64,000 nt of DNA from assembly GCA_019419865.1 (NCBI GenBank), contig JAHZIG010000009.1, positions 1 to 64,000 on the forward strand. Reading direction: 5' to 3'. Source of the stretch: Clostridiales bacterium (lineage in GTDB: Bacteria; Bacillota; Clostridia; Monoglobales; Monoglobaceae). The translations under genes were made by a program, and so were the position numbers. Under the pieces are notes generated by a model. The model saw only the letters and a list, made by a program, of their open reading frames with translations, was not told the DNA's origin and did no database searches. This document shows positions 17,735 to 27,317 of the stretch, piece by piece. The stretch's first letter is position 1; each line of letters opens with the position of its first letter.

Positions 17735-18979
17735 ATGCAAGAATTGATAGATAAAGGCAAACTCGCAAAGCAGGCGTCGTATAAGCTCGCAAATCTTTCC
17801 ACCAACGTGAAAAACGCGGCGCTTAACGCGATAGCCGACGCGCTTATAAGCGAAGCCGATTATATTTTAAGCGAAAACGCCAAGGATATCGAAGCCGGAG
17901 AGAAGAACGGAATGAATCCCGGCCTCATAGACAGGCTCAGACTGACGAAGGAGAGGATCGAGGGCATGGCCGAGGGGATACGCCAGATAGCGGCGCTGCC
18001 CGACCCCATAGGCGAGGCGGTCTCCCATACCAAAAGACCCAACGGACTTCAGATAAGCAAGATACGCGTCCCGCTCGGAGTGGTAGGGATCATATACGAA
18101 TCTCGCCCAAACGTCACCGCGGACGCGGCGGGGCTCTGCATAAAGACCGGCAACGCGGTCATACTCCGCGGCGGCAAGGAGGCGTTCAGTTCCAACATGG
18201 CGATCGTGAAGGTGATGCAGAGCGCCGCGTATTCAAACGGTCTGCCCGAGGGTTCGATAAACTTAGTCGAGAACACGACGAGGGAGAGCTCCACCGCGCT
18301 GATGCGCCTTAGCGACTATCTCGACGTGATAATCCCCCGCGGCGGCGCCGGACTTATAAAAGCCGTGGTCGAGAACGCTACCGTTCCCGCTATCGAAACC
18401 GGGACCGGCAACTGCCACGTGTACGTGGACGAGAGCGCCGACCTCGATATGGCCAAGGCTATCGTAATAAACGCGAAGACGCAGCGTCCGTCGGTCTGCA
18501 ACGCCGAAGAAAAACTGCTCGTCCATAAAGATATAGCGGCGGCTTTCCTGCCCGAGATCATATCCGCGCTGGTAGAGAAAGGCGTCGAGATCGTCGGCGA
18601 CGAAGAGGTCCTAAAAGTATATCCGGACGCGACGCCAGCAACCGAGGAGGATTGGTATACAGAATACTTAGACCTCAAGATAGCTATAAAGGTAGTCGGC
18701 TCTATTGACGAGGCTATAGCTCACATCAACAAGTACAACAGCGGACATTCGGAGGCGATCGTGACGAGGAGCTACGAGGCGTCGCAGAAATTCTTGGACG
18801 AGATCGACGCGGCGGCGGTATACGTAAACGCGTCCACAAGATTCACCGACGGCTTTGAATTCGGTTTCGGCGCGGAGATCGGCATCAGCACCCAGAAGAT
18901 CCACGCGCGCGGACCCATGGGACTCAGCGAGCTGACTTCGACCAAGTATATAATCCGCGGCGACGGCCAGATCAGATAA
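17735..18979 (+). CDS. proA: Glutamate-5-semialdehyde dehydrogenase (gamma-glutamyl phosphate reductase)
   Basis: 414 residues, full length. Aldehyde-dehydrogenase superfamily member with [38 protein letters not shown], the catalytic cysteine in [17 protein letters not shown], and the C-terminal [31 protein letters not shown]. It reduces gamma-glutamyl phosphate to glutamate semialdehyde, the second step of proline synthesis. proB and proC, often adjacent, are not in this window. It has its own promoter. Confidence 0.95.
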   Translation: MQELIDKGKLAKQASYKLANLSTNVKNAALNAIADALISEADYILSENAKDIEAGEKNGMNPGLIDRLRLTKERIEGMAEGIRQIAALPDPIGEAVSHTKRPNGLQISKIRVPLGVVGIIYESRPNVTADAAGLCIKTGNAVILRGGKEAFSSNMAIVKVMQSAAYSNGLPEGSINLVENTTRESSTALMRLSDYLDVIIPRGGAGLIKAVVENATVPAIETGTGNCHVYVDESADLDMAKAIVINAKTQRPSVCNAEEKLLVHKDIAAAFLPEIISALVEKGVEIVGDEEVLKVYPDATPATEEDWYTEYLDLKIAIKVVGSIDEAIAHINKYNSGHSEAIVTRSYEASQKFLDEIDAAAVYVNASTRFTDGFEFGFGAEIGISTQKIHARGPMGLSELTSTKYIIRGDGQIR

Positions 18980-19053
18980 AAGCGAAGGCTTAAGGCGCGC
19001 CTTTAAATTTTCCGCGCCAAAGATCAACTTAACTAACAGGAGGACGTTAACAG

Positions 19054-20340
19054 ATGAACATAAACGATATGAAAATTGAGACCAAATGCGTGCAGGCGGG
19101 CTACGACCCCCAAAACGGCGAGCCGAGAGTTCTGCCGATATACCAGAGCACGACCTGGAAATATTCTTCTACCGAGCAGATGGGCAGGCTCTTCGACCTC
19201 GAGGAGAGCGGCTATTTCTACACCAGGCTCGCAAACCCCACCAACGACGCGGTCGCGGCCAAGATAACCGCGCTCGAGGGCGGCGTAGCCGGTATGCTGA
19301 CCTCTTCGGGACAGGCGGCCTGCTTCTACTCGATATTCAACATATGCGAGGCGGGCGACCACTTCGTCTGCTCGTCGAACATCTACGGCGGAACGTTCAA
19401 CCTCTTCGGCGTTACGATGAAGAAGCTGGGCATAGACGTTACCTTCGTAGACCCCGACGCGAGCGAAGAAGAACTGAATAATGCGTTTAAGGAGAACACA
19501 AAGGCGATGTTCGGCGAGACGATAGCCAACCCCGCGCTGACCGTGCTCGATATCGAGAAATTCGCGAAGGTAGCGCACGCGCACAACGTTCCGCTCATAG
19601 TGGACAACACCTTTGCGACCCCGGTAAACTGCCGCCCGTTTGAATGGGGCGCGGACATCGTGGTTCACTCCACCACAAAATACATGGACGGCCACGCGAC
19701 GAGCGTCGGCGGCGCCATAATCGACAGCGGTAACTTCGACTGGGAAGCGGCCGGGAAGTTCCCGGGTCTTACCACCCCCGACGAGTCGTATCACGGCATA
19801 ACCTATACGAAAAAGTTCGGCAAGGCCGCGTATATCACCAAGGCTACGGCTCAGGTCATGAGAGACCTCGGCTCGATCCCCTCGCCGCATAATTCGTTCC
19901 TGCTCAATATCGGTCTCGAGACCCTGCCGCTCAGAATGAAACAGCACTGCGCCAACGCGCAGGCGGTCGCCGAGTATCTGAGCAAAAACGAGAAGATCTC
20001 GTGGGTGAGCTACTGCGGTCTCCCGGGCGATAAGTACTACGAGCTGGCTCAGAAATATCTCCCCAACGGCTCCTGCGGCGTTATCTCGTTCGGAGTCAAG
20101 GGCGGCAGAGAAAACGCAGTCAAGTTTATGGACAGCCTGAAGCTCGCGGCTATAGTCACTCACGTGGCCGACGCGCGCACATCGGTGCTCCACCCCGCGA
20201 GCCACACCCACAGACAGCTAAACGACGAGGAACTCAAGGCCGCCGGAGTTACGCCCGACCTTATAAGGTTCTCTGTCGGTATCGAAAACGCCGACGACAT
20301 AATCGCGGACATACAACAGGCGCTCGACTGCATAGACTGA
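19054..20340 (+). CDS. metY: O-acetylhomoserine sulfhydrylase (MetY-type, PLP Cys/Met metabolism family)
   Basis: 428 residues. PLP-dependent gamma-family enzyme: KCVQAGYDPQNGEPRVLPIYQSTTW at the start, YTRLANPTNDA, EGGVAGMLTSSGQAA, NPALTVLDIEKFA, the PLP lysine K209 in VHSTTKYMDGH, and the C-terminal SVGIENADDIIADI. Length and the internal FEWGADIVVHS match O-acetylhomoserine aminocarboxypropyltransferases rather than the ~400-residue methionine gamma-lyases. Reaction: O-acetylhomoserine plus sulfide gives homocysteine plus acetate. The start follows AACAGGAGGA. It sits 75 nt after proA and may be co-transcribed. Methionine gamma-lyase is the main alternative. Confidence 0.87.
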   Translation: MNINDMKIETKCVQAGYDPQNGEPRVLPIYQSTTWKYSSTEQMGRLFDLEESGYFYTRLANPTNDAVAAKITALEGGVAGMLTSSGQAACFYSIFNICEAGDHFVCSSNIYGGTFNLFGVTMKKLGIDVTFVDPDASEEELNNAFKENTKAMFGETIANPALTVLDIEKFAKVAHAHNVPLIVDNTFATPVNCRPFEWGADIVVHSTTKYMDGHATSVGGAIIDSGNFDWEAAGKFPGLTTPDESYHGITYTKKFGKAAYITKATAQVMRDLGSIPSPHNSFLLNIGLETLPLRMKQHCANAQAVAEYLSKNEKISWVSYCGLPGDKYYELAQKYLPNGSCGVISFGVKGGRENAVKFMDSLKLAAIVTHVADARTSVLHPASHTHRQLNDEELKAAGVTPDLIRFSVGIENADDIIADIQQALDCID

Positions 20341-20859
20341 TTTTTCGCGGGAAACTTTCGCGCGGGCGGAACCGAAAAAACGCTTTTCGCTCTAAACCGC
20401 GGCGAGTCCTTGGATTCGGCGGAGCCGCGCCGCATATTCGAAGCCGAGCGCGGAAGGATCGCTTTTCCGCTTTCTCTCAACAATAACGACGATCTGCGGC
20501 GTATATATTTAATTTTACATATATGCGCCGCTTTTCATAACGGCTCCGGCTCCGGCGGATTTAAGCGTTTTGGCCGGGTCTGAGACCGGTATTCTCTTTA
20601 TACCCGCGTTCGGCCGGTATGCGCCGCCGGGGCAAAGCGCCCAGCCCGCAAAAAATTTTCTGTTTTATCCGCTTTTTTGCAAATAACGCTTGCAAATTTG
20701 CGAGTTTTATTTTATTATATTAATAAATATCCATTTTCGTCATTTTGTACTATATAGTTGATATATATCGGTTCGCTTATAAATATCTATAGACGCAAAC
20801 TTATATACCGGTTAAACGATCTTATATTGTATAGCATTATGAAACGGAGGATTCGACTT
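20341..20859. other. 520-bp gap; terminator only
   Basis: GC-rich first half with no supported ORF, a strong terminator at 20496-20535, and an AT-rich second half leading to the AraC regulator gene. Confidence 0.4.
20496..20535 (+). terminator. Long hairpin terminator after metY
   Basis: 13-bp stem with one G-U pair (GCGGCGTATATAT / ATATATGCGCCGC, 20496-20531), then TTTT. It lies 155 nt after the metY stop. Confidence 0.55.
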
Positions 20860-21705
20860 ATGGTAAAAAATAACTTCAGCCTGTTTCAAGCTCAGTACGA
20901 CGTAGGCTTAAACCCCGTTAATTCAGACTATCATACCCATAATGAGTACGAGCTGTATCTCCAGTTGGAAAAGGAGTCGAATTACTATATAGGTCCTACC
21001 TGCTACCATCTAAAGCGCGGATATATGCTTATAATAAACAACAACGAGATACATAAGTGTCCTAACGTCGGCGACATGAACTTTCGCCGCGCGACCGTGT
21101 ACTTCAATCCGACGTATATGAACAACATAAGCATATATTCAAACACCGACCTGCTGAGCTGTTTTAAGCACCCCATCGGCAAGAAGAACCTGATCGTTCT
21201 CGACGAGGAGCAGCTGGGGGTTGTGGTAGAATATATAGACGATATGGTGAAATATCAAAATTCTACCGCCTACGCGGACGGAACAAAAGCGCTGATAGCT
21301 CTGATAAGGCTCCTTGTTTTGATAAATCGCATATATTCGACCACCACGTTTGAAAACGGGATCACGTCGAAGCAGCAGAGTTCTTATCTTAACAGGATCT
21401 ATCCGATAATAAGTTATATAGACGACCATTACGCCGAAAATCTATCTCTGGAGAATATAGCCAACGCGCTCGGCATGAATAAATACACCATAAGCCATAT
21501 ATTCAAACAGGTCACCGGCAGCACCATACACAACTATATTTCGCTGAAACGGATCTCCTGCGCGAAGGCGCTTCTGCTCGAAGGCAAGAACGTGACCGAG
21601 ACCTGCTACCTCTCAGGTTTCAACGACTACTCGAACTTTATCAGACGTTTTAAGGCCGAGACCGGCATGACGCCCGGAGAGTACAAAAATATCAATAACG
21701 TATGA
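20860..21705 (+). CDS. AraC-family transcriptional regulator with cupin-like N-domain
   Basis: About 281 residues. The N-terminal ~150 residues are an AraC-type ligand-binding cupin (HTHNEYELYLQLEKESNYYIG ... GYMLIINNNEIHKCPNV). The last ~100 form the double helix-turn-helix: IISYIDDHYAENLSLENIANALGMNKYTISHIFKQVTGSTIHNYISLKRISCAKALLLEGKNVTETCYLSGFNDYSNFIRRFKAETGMTPGEYK. These regulators usually activate sugar-use genes. The frame extends upstream to 20758, but ATG 20860 is preceded at proper spacing by AACGGAGG, so the longer form is rejected. No obvious target gene is adjacent. Confidence 0.88.
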   Translation: MVKNNFSLFQAQYDVGLNPVNSDYHTHNEYELYLQLEKESNYYIGPTCYHLKRGYMLIINNNEIHKCPNVGDMNFRRATVYFNPTYMNNISIYSNTDLLSCFKHPIGKKNLIVLDEEQLGVVVEYIDDMVKYQNSTAYADGTKALIALIRLLVLINRIYSTTTFENGITSKQQSSYLNRIYPIISYIDDHYAENLSLENIANALGMNKYTISHIFKQVTGSTIHNYISLKRISCAKALLLEGKNVTETCYLSGFNDYSNFIRRFKAETGMTPGEYKNINNV

Positions 21706-21710
21706 TCGCG

Positions 21711-21747
21711 CTGATTGCGGCCGAACGCGCCGCAGTCAGGATTTTTT
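21711..21747 (+). terminator. Terminator of the AraC-family gene
   Basis: 11-bp stem with one U-G pair (CTGATTGCGGC 21711-21721 / GCCGCAGTCAG 21729-21739), followed by GATTTTTT. Confidence 0.7.
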
Positions 21748-21791
21748 ATTCTGAGGCGTTTTTATTTATATAAATTTTTTAAAATAATACC

Positions 21792-21816
21792 AACCTTTTT
21801 CAAATACCGCCGTGTA
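21792..21816 (+). promoter_or_regulatory. Predicted autoregulatory ECF promoter
   Basis: AACCTTTTT (21792-21800) and CGTGTA (21811-21816), 15 nt between AACC and CGTG, directly upstream of the ECF sigma gene. AAC at -35 and CGT at -10 are the hallmarks of ECF-dependent promoters, so the sigma factor probably transcribes its own operon. Confidence 0.5.
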
Positions 21817-21848
21817 ACATAATGAGAAACATAAGGAGGAACGGAGCA

Positions 21849-22409
21849 GTGAATGAAAAAGCCGTAATAAAAAGATGCCAAAACGGCGACAAACTCGCGT
21901 TCGACGAGCTGATCCGTTTCTTTTATCCGTACGTCTCAAAATATCTTACGCGGCTCACCTGCGACGAGAAGCTGACCGAAGATCTGACTCAGGAGACGTT
22001 TTTAAAGGTTATCCGCTCGATAGACCGCTACGACCCCGGCGGCTCCGCCGGCTTCGGCACCTATATCATCACGATCGCCAAAAACAGCTACATCGATTTT
22101 TGCAGAAAGAACAAGGCCGAACTCTATGATAATATCGAGGACTTGAGCGGGACGGAGCCGCCGGGATCGTCGAACTTTGAAGAAGACGTTTTAAGAAAGC
22201 TCGACTACGAGAGCGTACTCGGCTACATAAACGACCTGCCGCCGGATCAGAGCGCGGCGATAAAGCTGAAATATATAGACGAGCTGACTCTTAAGGAGAT
22301 AGCCGAACTGACCGGCGTTCCTGCGAAGACGGTCAAGAGCCGTATCCACGAGGGCGTGAAAAAGCTCAGAAAAAGATTATCACGGAAAGGAAGGATCGAC
22401 AATGGATAA
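21849..22409 (+). CDS. ECF-subfamily RNA polymerase sigma factor
   Basis: About 186 residues from GTG 21849, chosen because AAGGAGGA ends 8 nt upstream; the longer frame from ATG 21822 overlaps that Shine-Dalgarno. Region 2 is AFDELIRFFYPYVSKYLTRLTCDEKLTEDLTQETFLKVIRSIDRYDPGG, and region 4 is YINDLPPDQSAAIKLKYIDELTLKEIAELTGVPAKTVKSRIHEGVKKLRKRL. The stop overlaps the start of the next gene by 8 nt, giving a three-gene operon with two membrane proteins. The last one or both may control the sigma factor. Confidence 0.88.
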   Translation: MNEKAVIKRCQNGDKLAFDELIRFFYPYVSKYLTRLTCDEKLTEDLTQETFLKVIRSIDRYDPGGSAGFGTYIITIAKNSYIDFCRKNKAELYDNIEDLSGTEPPGSSNFEEDVLRKLDYESVLGYINDLPPDQSAAIKLKYIDELTLKEIAELTGVPAKTVKSRIHEGVKKLRKRLSRKGRIDNG

Positions 22410-22665
22410 AAGCGCAGATAAGATTATTCAGACGTTAGAGCCGGAGATAGAAGCAAAATGCCGGCAGCTCAGACAGAAGCGAAAGGAACGCGCGGCGCTC
22501 AGGATATTTATTTTAGGCTTGATAGCGGCGCTGATCGTTCCGGCGTTATTGATCTTTGCCGGAGCGACTTGGTTCGCGGTCTTAACGCCTTTCGCGTTTT
22601 TGGCCGTAGGCTTTATAGTATTATCGCCAATTTTGATCAATATGGGAGGCTCAGTCTGTGAATAG
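22402..22665 (+). CDS. Small two-helix membrane protein in ECF operon
   Basis: 87 residues; family not recognised. A charged N-terminus (ADKIIQTLEPEIEAKCRQLRQKRKERAALR) is followed by two hydrophobic helices (IFILGLIAALIVPALLIFAGATWFAVL and FAFLAVGFIVLSPILI). Overlaps of 8 nt with both neighbours show translational coupling. Its position right after the sigma gene is where anti-sigma factors usually lie, but no zinc-binding anti-sigma motif is seen. Confidence 0.72.
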   Translation: MDKSADKIIQTLEPEIEAKCRQLRQKRKERAALRIFILGLIAALIVPALLIFAGATWFAVLTPFAFLAVGFIVLSPILINMGGSVCE

Positions 22666-23596
22666 ATTCGACTCGTTTATAAACAAAATTAACTTTAAGA
22701 AGCTCGCGATCCTTTATATAATCGCAGCGCTTATAGCCGCGATCGTCTGCACGTGCGTAATAGAATCGATATACCACGACAGGATATGTTTCGCGCTGAC
22801 CTTCTCCCGGCTCGGCGAAAAGATCGAGCGCGGCTCGGCGACCTCCGACGAGATCGAGGCGGATCTGTCCGACCTGGCCGCTTCCATACCCGACGTCGTG
22901 GACGCGCTCGTTTTAGACGATTCAAACCGTATCGTCTACTCGGCCTCCGACTCAAGGCTCGCCTGGGACGACCGGCTCGAACTGAACGCCGGAGAGATCG
23001 GGACCACCTTCATGGTATCCGAAAGCGCCCCGAACGCCGTGTTTAAATTTGTAAAGAAAGAGGAATTCATGCTGTCCTCAGTCTTCGCCTCCGCCTTTAC
23101 CGAACTGAGCGAGGGCCGCGACGAGGAAAACATATACCAATACGAGCTTCAGAACAAAACCGTGTATCTGCTTGGCTTTATGGGCAGAGACGCAAACGGC
23201 GACAGAGTCTATGTTATAAACAACATCTCCCACGCGCCGGGCGGAAACTTAGCGATCAAGCTTACGCTCACGATCGCCATGTTCTTCTTTATGCTGTACT
23301 GGGTCATAACCGCCCTGTGGATATACCAAAACGCCCTGGCGGCGCGTCTGCCCGCGCTTCTCTGGGGCTGCGCGGCGCTGCTTACAAACCTGGCGGCGGT
23401 CGCCGTGTATTTGATCTACAAGTATACCAACGCGGTCTGCCGAAGCTGCGGCGCGGTTCAGAACAGGGAAAACCAATTTTGCGTAAACTGCGGAGAAAAA
23501 ATAGGGTTTACCTGTCCAAACTGCGGACGGACTCTATATAGAAACGTAAATTTCTGCCCGGACTGCGGCGAAAAACTAAACGGATCGGTCGAATAA
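22658..23596 (+). CDS. Membrane protein with extracytoplasmic sensor-like region and C-terminal double zinc ribbon
   Basis: 312 residues from GTG 22658 (GGGAGG upstream). A transmembrane helix at ~15-38 is followed by an outer region to ~200, then two more helices (~198-222, 230-253). The tail holds four CxxC-type knuckles: CRSCG, CVNCG, CPNCG, CPDCG (about 262-306), a double zinc ribbon. Such ribbons mediate protein or nucleic acid contacts. Being the last gene of the ECF operon, it could be the signal receptor that acts on the sigma factor, or an effector. I do not know the family by name. Confidence 0.75.
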   Translation: MNRFDSFINKINFKKLAILYIIAALIAAIVCTCVIESIYHDRICFALTFSRLGEKIERGSATSDEIEADLSDLAASIPDVVDALVLDDSNRIVYSASDSRLAWDDRLELNAGEIGTTFMVSESAPNAVFKFVKKEEFMLSSVFASAFTELSEGRDEENIYQYELQNKTVYLLGFMGRDANGDRVYVINNISHAPGGNLAIKLTLTIAMFFFMLYWVITALWIYQNALAARLPALLWGCAALLTNLAAVAVYLIYKYTNAVCRSCGAVQNRENQFCVNCGEKIGFTCPNCGRTLYRNVNFCPDCGEKLNGSVE

Positions 23597-23719
23597 CTTC
23601 AGCAAATCGCATTAGGCAAAGCCTAAACATACGGCGGCGGCTTAACGAGCCGCGCGCTCAAGACGTATAATATAAATCGTATCGAAGTAGTAAGGTAAAT
23701 CGAAAGGAGCGTTAAACGC

Positions 23720-25978
23720 GTGAACCCGCAAAATAACATAACCAAAAGCGTCGGGCGGATATTAAAGGACAATATCTGCACCGCGTTCAATTTTCTGAAT
23801 TTTATGATAGCCATAGCTCTCGCCTGCGTCGGAGCCTGGACGAATATGCTGTTTATCCTGGTAATTATAACGAACACGGCGATAGGGATCGCTCAGGAGA
23901 TAAAAGCGAAAAAGCTGGTCGAAAAGCTTTCCCTGCTCTCCGAACCGACGGCTAACATCGGCAGAAACGGCGAGAGATTGACCGTTGGGATCGGCGAGGT
24001 ACTCAAGGGCGACATACTCTTCCTCGAGAGCGGAAACACGATCTGCGCCGACAGCGTCGTACGGAGCGGCGAGCTCGAGGTCAACGAGTCCCTGCTTACC
24101 GGCGAATCCGACCCGGTGATCAAAAAGCCGGGCGACTCTCTGCTCTCGGGCAGTTCGGTAATAAGCGGAAAATGCGAAGCCGAAATCGTTCATACGGGCG
24201 ACGAGAACTACGCCTCCCAGATAGTAAACGAAGTGAAAAAGTCCAAGGGCTTAAACTCCGATCTGCTGCGTTCGATGCGCAGAGTCACCAAGTTTACCGG
24301 CTGGCTGATCGTTCCGCTCGGCGTTATCCTGTTTTTGCAGGCCTACTTTTTAAGAGACGCCTCCGTCCACGACGCGGTAGTCTCGACCTCGGCCGGGCTT
24401 TTGGGCATGCTGCCCAAGGGTCTCGTCCTCATGATAGGCATAGGTCTCGCGACCGGTATAATACGCCTGTCGAAGCGGGACGTGCTGGTTCACGACCTGT
24501 ATTCCCTCGAAAACCTCGCCCACGTAGACGTGATCTGTCTCGATAAAACAGGAACGCTGACCGAGGGCAAGATGAAGGTCGAGAGCGTATACATGGCGGA
24601 TAACAAATACGAAGCCGAGTTTAAAAAGCTGATAGGCGCGTTTCTCGGCGCCTCCACCGACAACAACGCCACATTTCAGGCGATGAAGGCCTTCTTCCCG
24701 GCAAACGACGATATAGAGATCGTCTCCGACGTTCCGTTCTCATCCGAGAGGAAATGGAGCGGAGTGACCTTCTCGGACGGCGGGAGCTTCGTACTCGGCG
24801 CCCCCGAAAAGCTCTGCGCCTCCGCTCTCCCGCCCGAGATAGAAAACGAACTGCGGGACGGAAAGCGCGTTCTCGCCGCGGGTCTTGCGGACGAGATCCG
24901 GGACAAGCGGATAGATCCCCAAAAATTCCGGCTCCTCGCCGCGATCGTTATAACCGATCCCATCAGAGAAAACGCCGTCAAAGCCGTCTCATACTTCCGA
25001 AACGAAGACGTGGACGTAAAAGTTATCTCCGGCGACAATCCGCTGACCGTATCGGCGGTCGCGCGGAAGGCGGGTATCAGAAACGCCGACAAATATATAG
25101 ATATGTCCATGATATCCGACGAAGACATACCGCAGGTAGCCAGAGAATATACCGTATTCGGCCGCGTAAGACCCGAACAGAAGCGAACGATAGTATCGTC
25201 CATGCAGGCCGAGGGGCATAACGTAGCCATGACCGGCGACGGCGTAAACGACCTGCTCGCCATGAAGCAGGCCGACTGCTCGATAGCCGTAGGCCAGGGA
25301 ACCGACGCGGCGCGGCAGACGGCTCAGATCGTTCTCCTGGACTCGGACTTTTCCAAGCTCAGGGACGTGCTGTCCGAAGGCAGGCGGGTGGTCAACAACA
25401 TAACCAAATCGGCCGGAGTATTCTTTATTAAAACGATATACTCGATACTGATAACGATGTTATGTATAATATTCAACTGCCCATTCCCACTCATACCGAT
25501 ACAGATAACCCTGATAGACGCGATAATCGAGGGCTACCCGGCGTTTATCATGTCGTTCGAGCCGAACGACGTCAAGGTCAGAGGCAGGTTCCTGAATACG
25601 GCTCTTAGGACGGCGGCGCCTAACGCCATAGCGGTTACGCTCTCATTCTGCGTCATGTACCCGGCGTCTAATATCCTTAATATAGCTCCCGAGCAAACTA
25701 CGCTGATAATGTACCTGATCGTGGGGATCACCGGGATCATAGGCGTGATAAAAGCGTGCATGCCGTTTAACAAGCTGAGAGCGTTTTTGGCGGCGACTAC
25801 CGCCGCAGGCTTCTTCGCGGCGCTGATCTTATTCCGTTCGCTGCTTAAGCTGCCGGTTCTAAACGTCGAAAACCTTCCGATCCTGGTCGTCGTTGCGGCC
25901 GCGGCCATACTTATCGCCTGCTTCATCAAACTGCCCCAAAAAAGCCCGCTCAAAAAAGCCACGTTTTCGCGGACGTAA
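23720..25978 (+). CDS. CtpE/YoaB-like cation-transporting P-type ATPase
   Basis: 752 residues from GTG 23720 (AAAGGAG 10 nt upstream). P-type ATPase order is complete: actuator loop with NESLLTGESDPV, M4 motif MLPKGLVLMIGIGLATGI, phosphorylation site with D275 in CLDKTGTLTEGKMKV, nucleotide domain with SERKWSGV, hinge AMTGDGVNDLLAMKQADCSIAVG, and about ten membrane helices ending in IACFIKLP. The M4 sequence with PKGL followed by VIRLSKR/VLVHDLYSLENLAHVDV resembles mycobacterial CtpE, a calcium importer; calcium or another divalent cation is therefore the likely substrate, by inference. No metal-binding N-terminal domain is present. Confidence 0.87.
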   Translation: MNPQNNITKSVGRILKDNICTAFNFLNFMIAIALACVGAWTNMLFILVIITNTAIGIAQEIKAKKLVEKLSLLSEPTANIGRNGERLTVGIGEVLKGDILFLESGNTICADSVVRSGELEVNESLLTGESDPVIKKPGDSLLSGSSVISGKCEAEIVHTGDENYASQIVNEVKKSKGLNSDLLRSMRRVTKFTGWLIVPLGVILFLQAYFLRDASVHDAVVSTSAGLLGMLPKGLVLMIGIGLATGIIRLSKRDVLVHDLYSLENLAHVDVICLDKTGTLTEGKMKVESVYMADNKYEAEFKKLIGAFLGASTDNNATFQAMKAFFPANDDIEIVSDVPFSSERKWSGVTFSDGGSFVLGAPEKLCASALPPEIENELRDGKRVLAAGLADEIRDKRIDPQKFRLLAAIVITDPIRENAVKAVSYFRNEDVDVKVISGDNPLTVSAVARKAGIRNADKYIDMSMISDEDIPQVAREYTVFGRVRPEQKRTIVSSMQAEGHNVAMTGDGVNDLLAMKQADCSIAVGQGTDAARQTAQIVLLDSDFSKLRDVLSEGRRVVNNITKSAGVFFIKTIYSILITMLCIIFNCPFPLIPIQITLIDAIIEGYPAFIMSFEPNDVKVRGRFLNTALRTAAPNAIAVTLSFCVMYPASNILNIAPEQTTLIMYLIVGITGIIGVIKACMPFNKLRAFLAATTAAGFFAALILFRSLLKLPVLNVENLPILVVVAAAAILIACFIKLPQKSPLKKATFSRT

Positions 25979-26002
25979 AGCGAGCTTCCCGAAGTCGATC
26001 AA

Positions 26003-26032
26003 ACGCCGCCGAGCTAAGCTCGCGGCGTTTTT
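26003..26032 (+). terminator. Terminator of the P-type ATPase gene
   Basis: Stem ACGCCG-C-CGAGC / GCTCG-CGGCGT with one bulge and a TAA loop, then TTTTT. Confidence 0.7.
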
Positions 26033-26154
26033 GGCGTGAGACGACGCGGCTCCGTTTAATTACCGCCAAGGTCTACGCTCGCCCTGCAACTCCTATCGTC
26101 GATACCGGTTTCGGATCTTCGCCGCCGGGCTGCGCCGCGCTTGACGCGCAAATC

Positions 26155-26193
26155 AAAAACGCCCCGCCGCGAGACTAAGCCGCGGACGGGGCG
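26155..26193 (-). terminator. Terminator of the lipoprotein gene
   Basis: Stem CGCCCCG-CGCG / CGCG-CGGGGCG (26160-26193); on the minus strand it is followed by TTTTTG (26159-26155). It lies 48 nt after the lipoprotein stop. Confidence 0.65.
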
Positions 26194-26240
26194 TCTATGT
26201 ACTTTTTAACCGATCTACTCTATCGATATCGCCTAACCGA

Positions 26241-26732
26241 TTACATCAGGCCTTCTACCTCTTCTTTGAGCGCCTCGACCTGACTTCTCTGCTCGTCGCT
26301 GAGATCCTTGGTCAGCAGCGAATTTATCGTCATGAGCGCGTCGTCGTAGAGTTCCTCGTCGATAAGCTCTCTGATACTGTTAAGATCAGCCTCGATGGAG
26401 ACCGTATCCGCGGCCGCTTCCTCGGCGGTCATTCTCTCCGGCTCCTCGGTCGGAGTCATGTCGTCGGCCTTAGCCGAAACGCCCTCTTCGTCGTCCGTCT
26501 GAGCGGCGTTCGTCGTTCTCTCCGTCGTCGCTCCGCTCTCGCTCGCGCTCTCCGTATCTTCAGCCGGAGTAGCCTCCGCTTCTTCCCTCTCCGCCGTCGC
26601 CGCCGGTCTTTCGGTAGCTACGCTCTCCGTATCCGTTCCCGCGCTCGGCGTCGCCGAATCGCTACACCCTACAAGTATGCCCGCGGACAGAACTCCCGCA
26701 AGCGCGACCGCTGTTACCTTCTTAAAATCCAA
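26241..26732 (-). CDS. Small acidic lipoprotein of unknown function
   Basis: 163 residues. Signal peptide with a lipobox LVGC (cysteine near residue 23), then ~90 residues of low-complexity Thr/Ser/Glu/Ala linker, then an acidic helical C-terminus of ~55 residues (IEADLNSIRELIDEELYDDALMTINSLLTKDLSDEQRSQVEALKEEVEGL) that resembles a single TPR-like helical hairpin. The start codon is TTG at 26732: AAGGAGAG is 7 nt upstream and no ATG is available. The family is not recognised. It would be attached to the outer face of the membrane. Confidence 0.75.
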   Translation of the reverse strand: MDFKKVTAVALAGVLSAGILVGCSDSATPSAGTDTESVATERPAATAEREEAEATPAEDTESASESGATTERTTNAAQTDDEEGVSAKADDMTPTEEPERMTAEEAAADTVSIEADLNSIRELIDEELYDDALMTINSLLTKDLSDEQRSQVEALKEEVEGLM

Positions 26733-26825
26733 TTTAAACTCTCCTTTTCTTTTTAAAAATTCCTCTCAGTATCGCAGACGCCCCAAGCGAAACGCTTAGA
26801 CGCCCCGCGCCTTATCCCGCGCCGA

Positions 26826-27317
26826 TCAATATCTCTCAAACGCCAATTTGAGCCGCATCTGCGCGTAAATCCCGTAGCTCGCTTCCCAGACGGCGCATAT
26901 CTTATCCACCATCGAGACCACGTACGCCTCCTTATGTCTCGGCCAAATCATTCCGCACAGCCACATATGGTTTTTGATGATGTCCTTTTCAAGCTCGCTC
27001 AGCTCGGTTATCTTCTGCGCGTTTTTAAGCGCGATCCTCGAATGCAGCAACGCGTGCTTTACGGCTCCGAGACCCGCGTCCGACCAGTCATAGTAGAACA
27101 AGTCGTGAAGGAGTCCGGCTCTCGCCGCCGCCTCGTAGTTAAGACCCATTCTCTTGCACATCAAATAGCTATAGTACGCCACGTTTATGCAATGCTGTTT
27201 TCTGCTTACGCCGTAATGATGGGAACAATTTTCAAGGCGTAAAAACGCCTCGTTATCCATCAAATCCTGAACGATACCACGGAATTCCTGATACTGACTG
27301 TTGCTATCATTAACCAT
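26826..27317 (-). CDS. HD-domain hydrolase
   Basis: About 163 residues. HD-domain signature: H in CINVAYYSYLMCKRMG, HD in AGLLHDLFYYDW, H in KHALLHSRIALKNA, then ITELSELEKDIIKNHMWLCG. These metal-dependent phosphohydrolases act on nucleotides or other phosphomonoesters; the substrate is not known. Start ATG 27317 has AGGGG 9 nt upstream; the ATG at 27326 abuts that site. The lipoprotein gene follows on the same strand after 93 nt. Confidence 0.8.
   Translation of the reverse strand: MVNDSNSQYQEFRGIVQDLMDNEAFLRLENCSHHYGVSRKQHCINVAYYSYLMCKRMGLNYEAAARAGLLHDLFYYDWSDAGLGAVKHALLHSRIALKNAQKITELSELEKDIIKNHMWLCGMIWPRHKEAYVVSMVDKICAVWEASYGIYAQMRLKLAFERY

Noticed and set aside
19033..20211. 392-codon minus-strand frame opposite metY
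   Set aside because: It is a shadow frame of metY produced by GC-rich codon use; its translation has no recognisable domain and the plus-strand product is a clear PLP enzyme.
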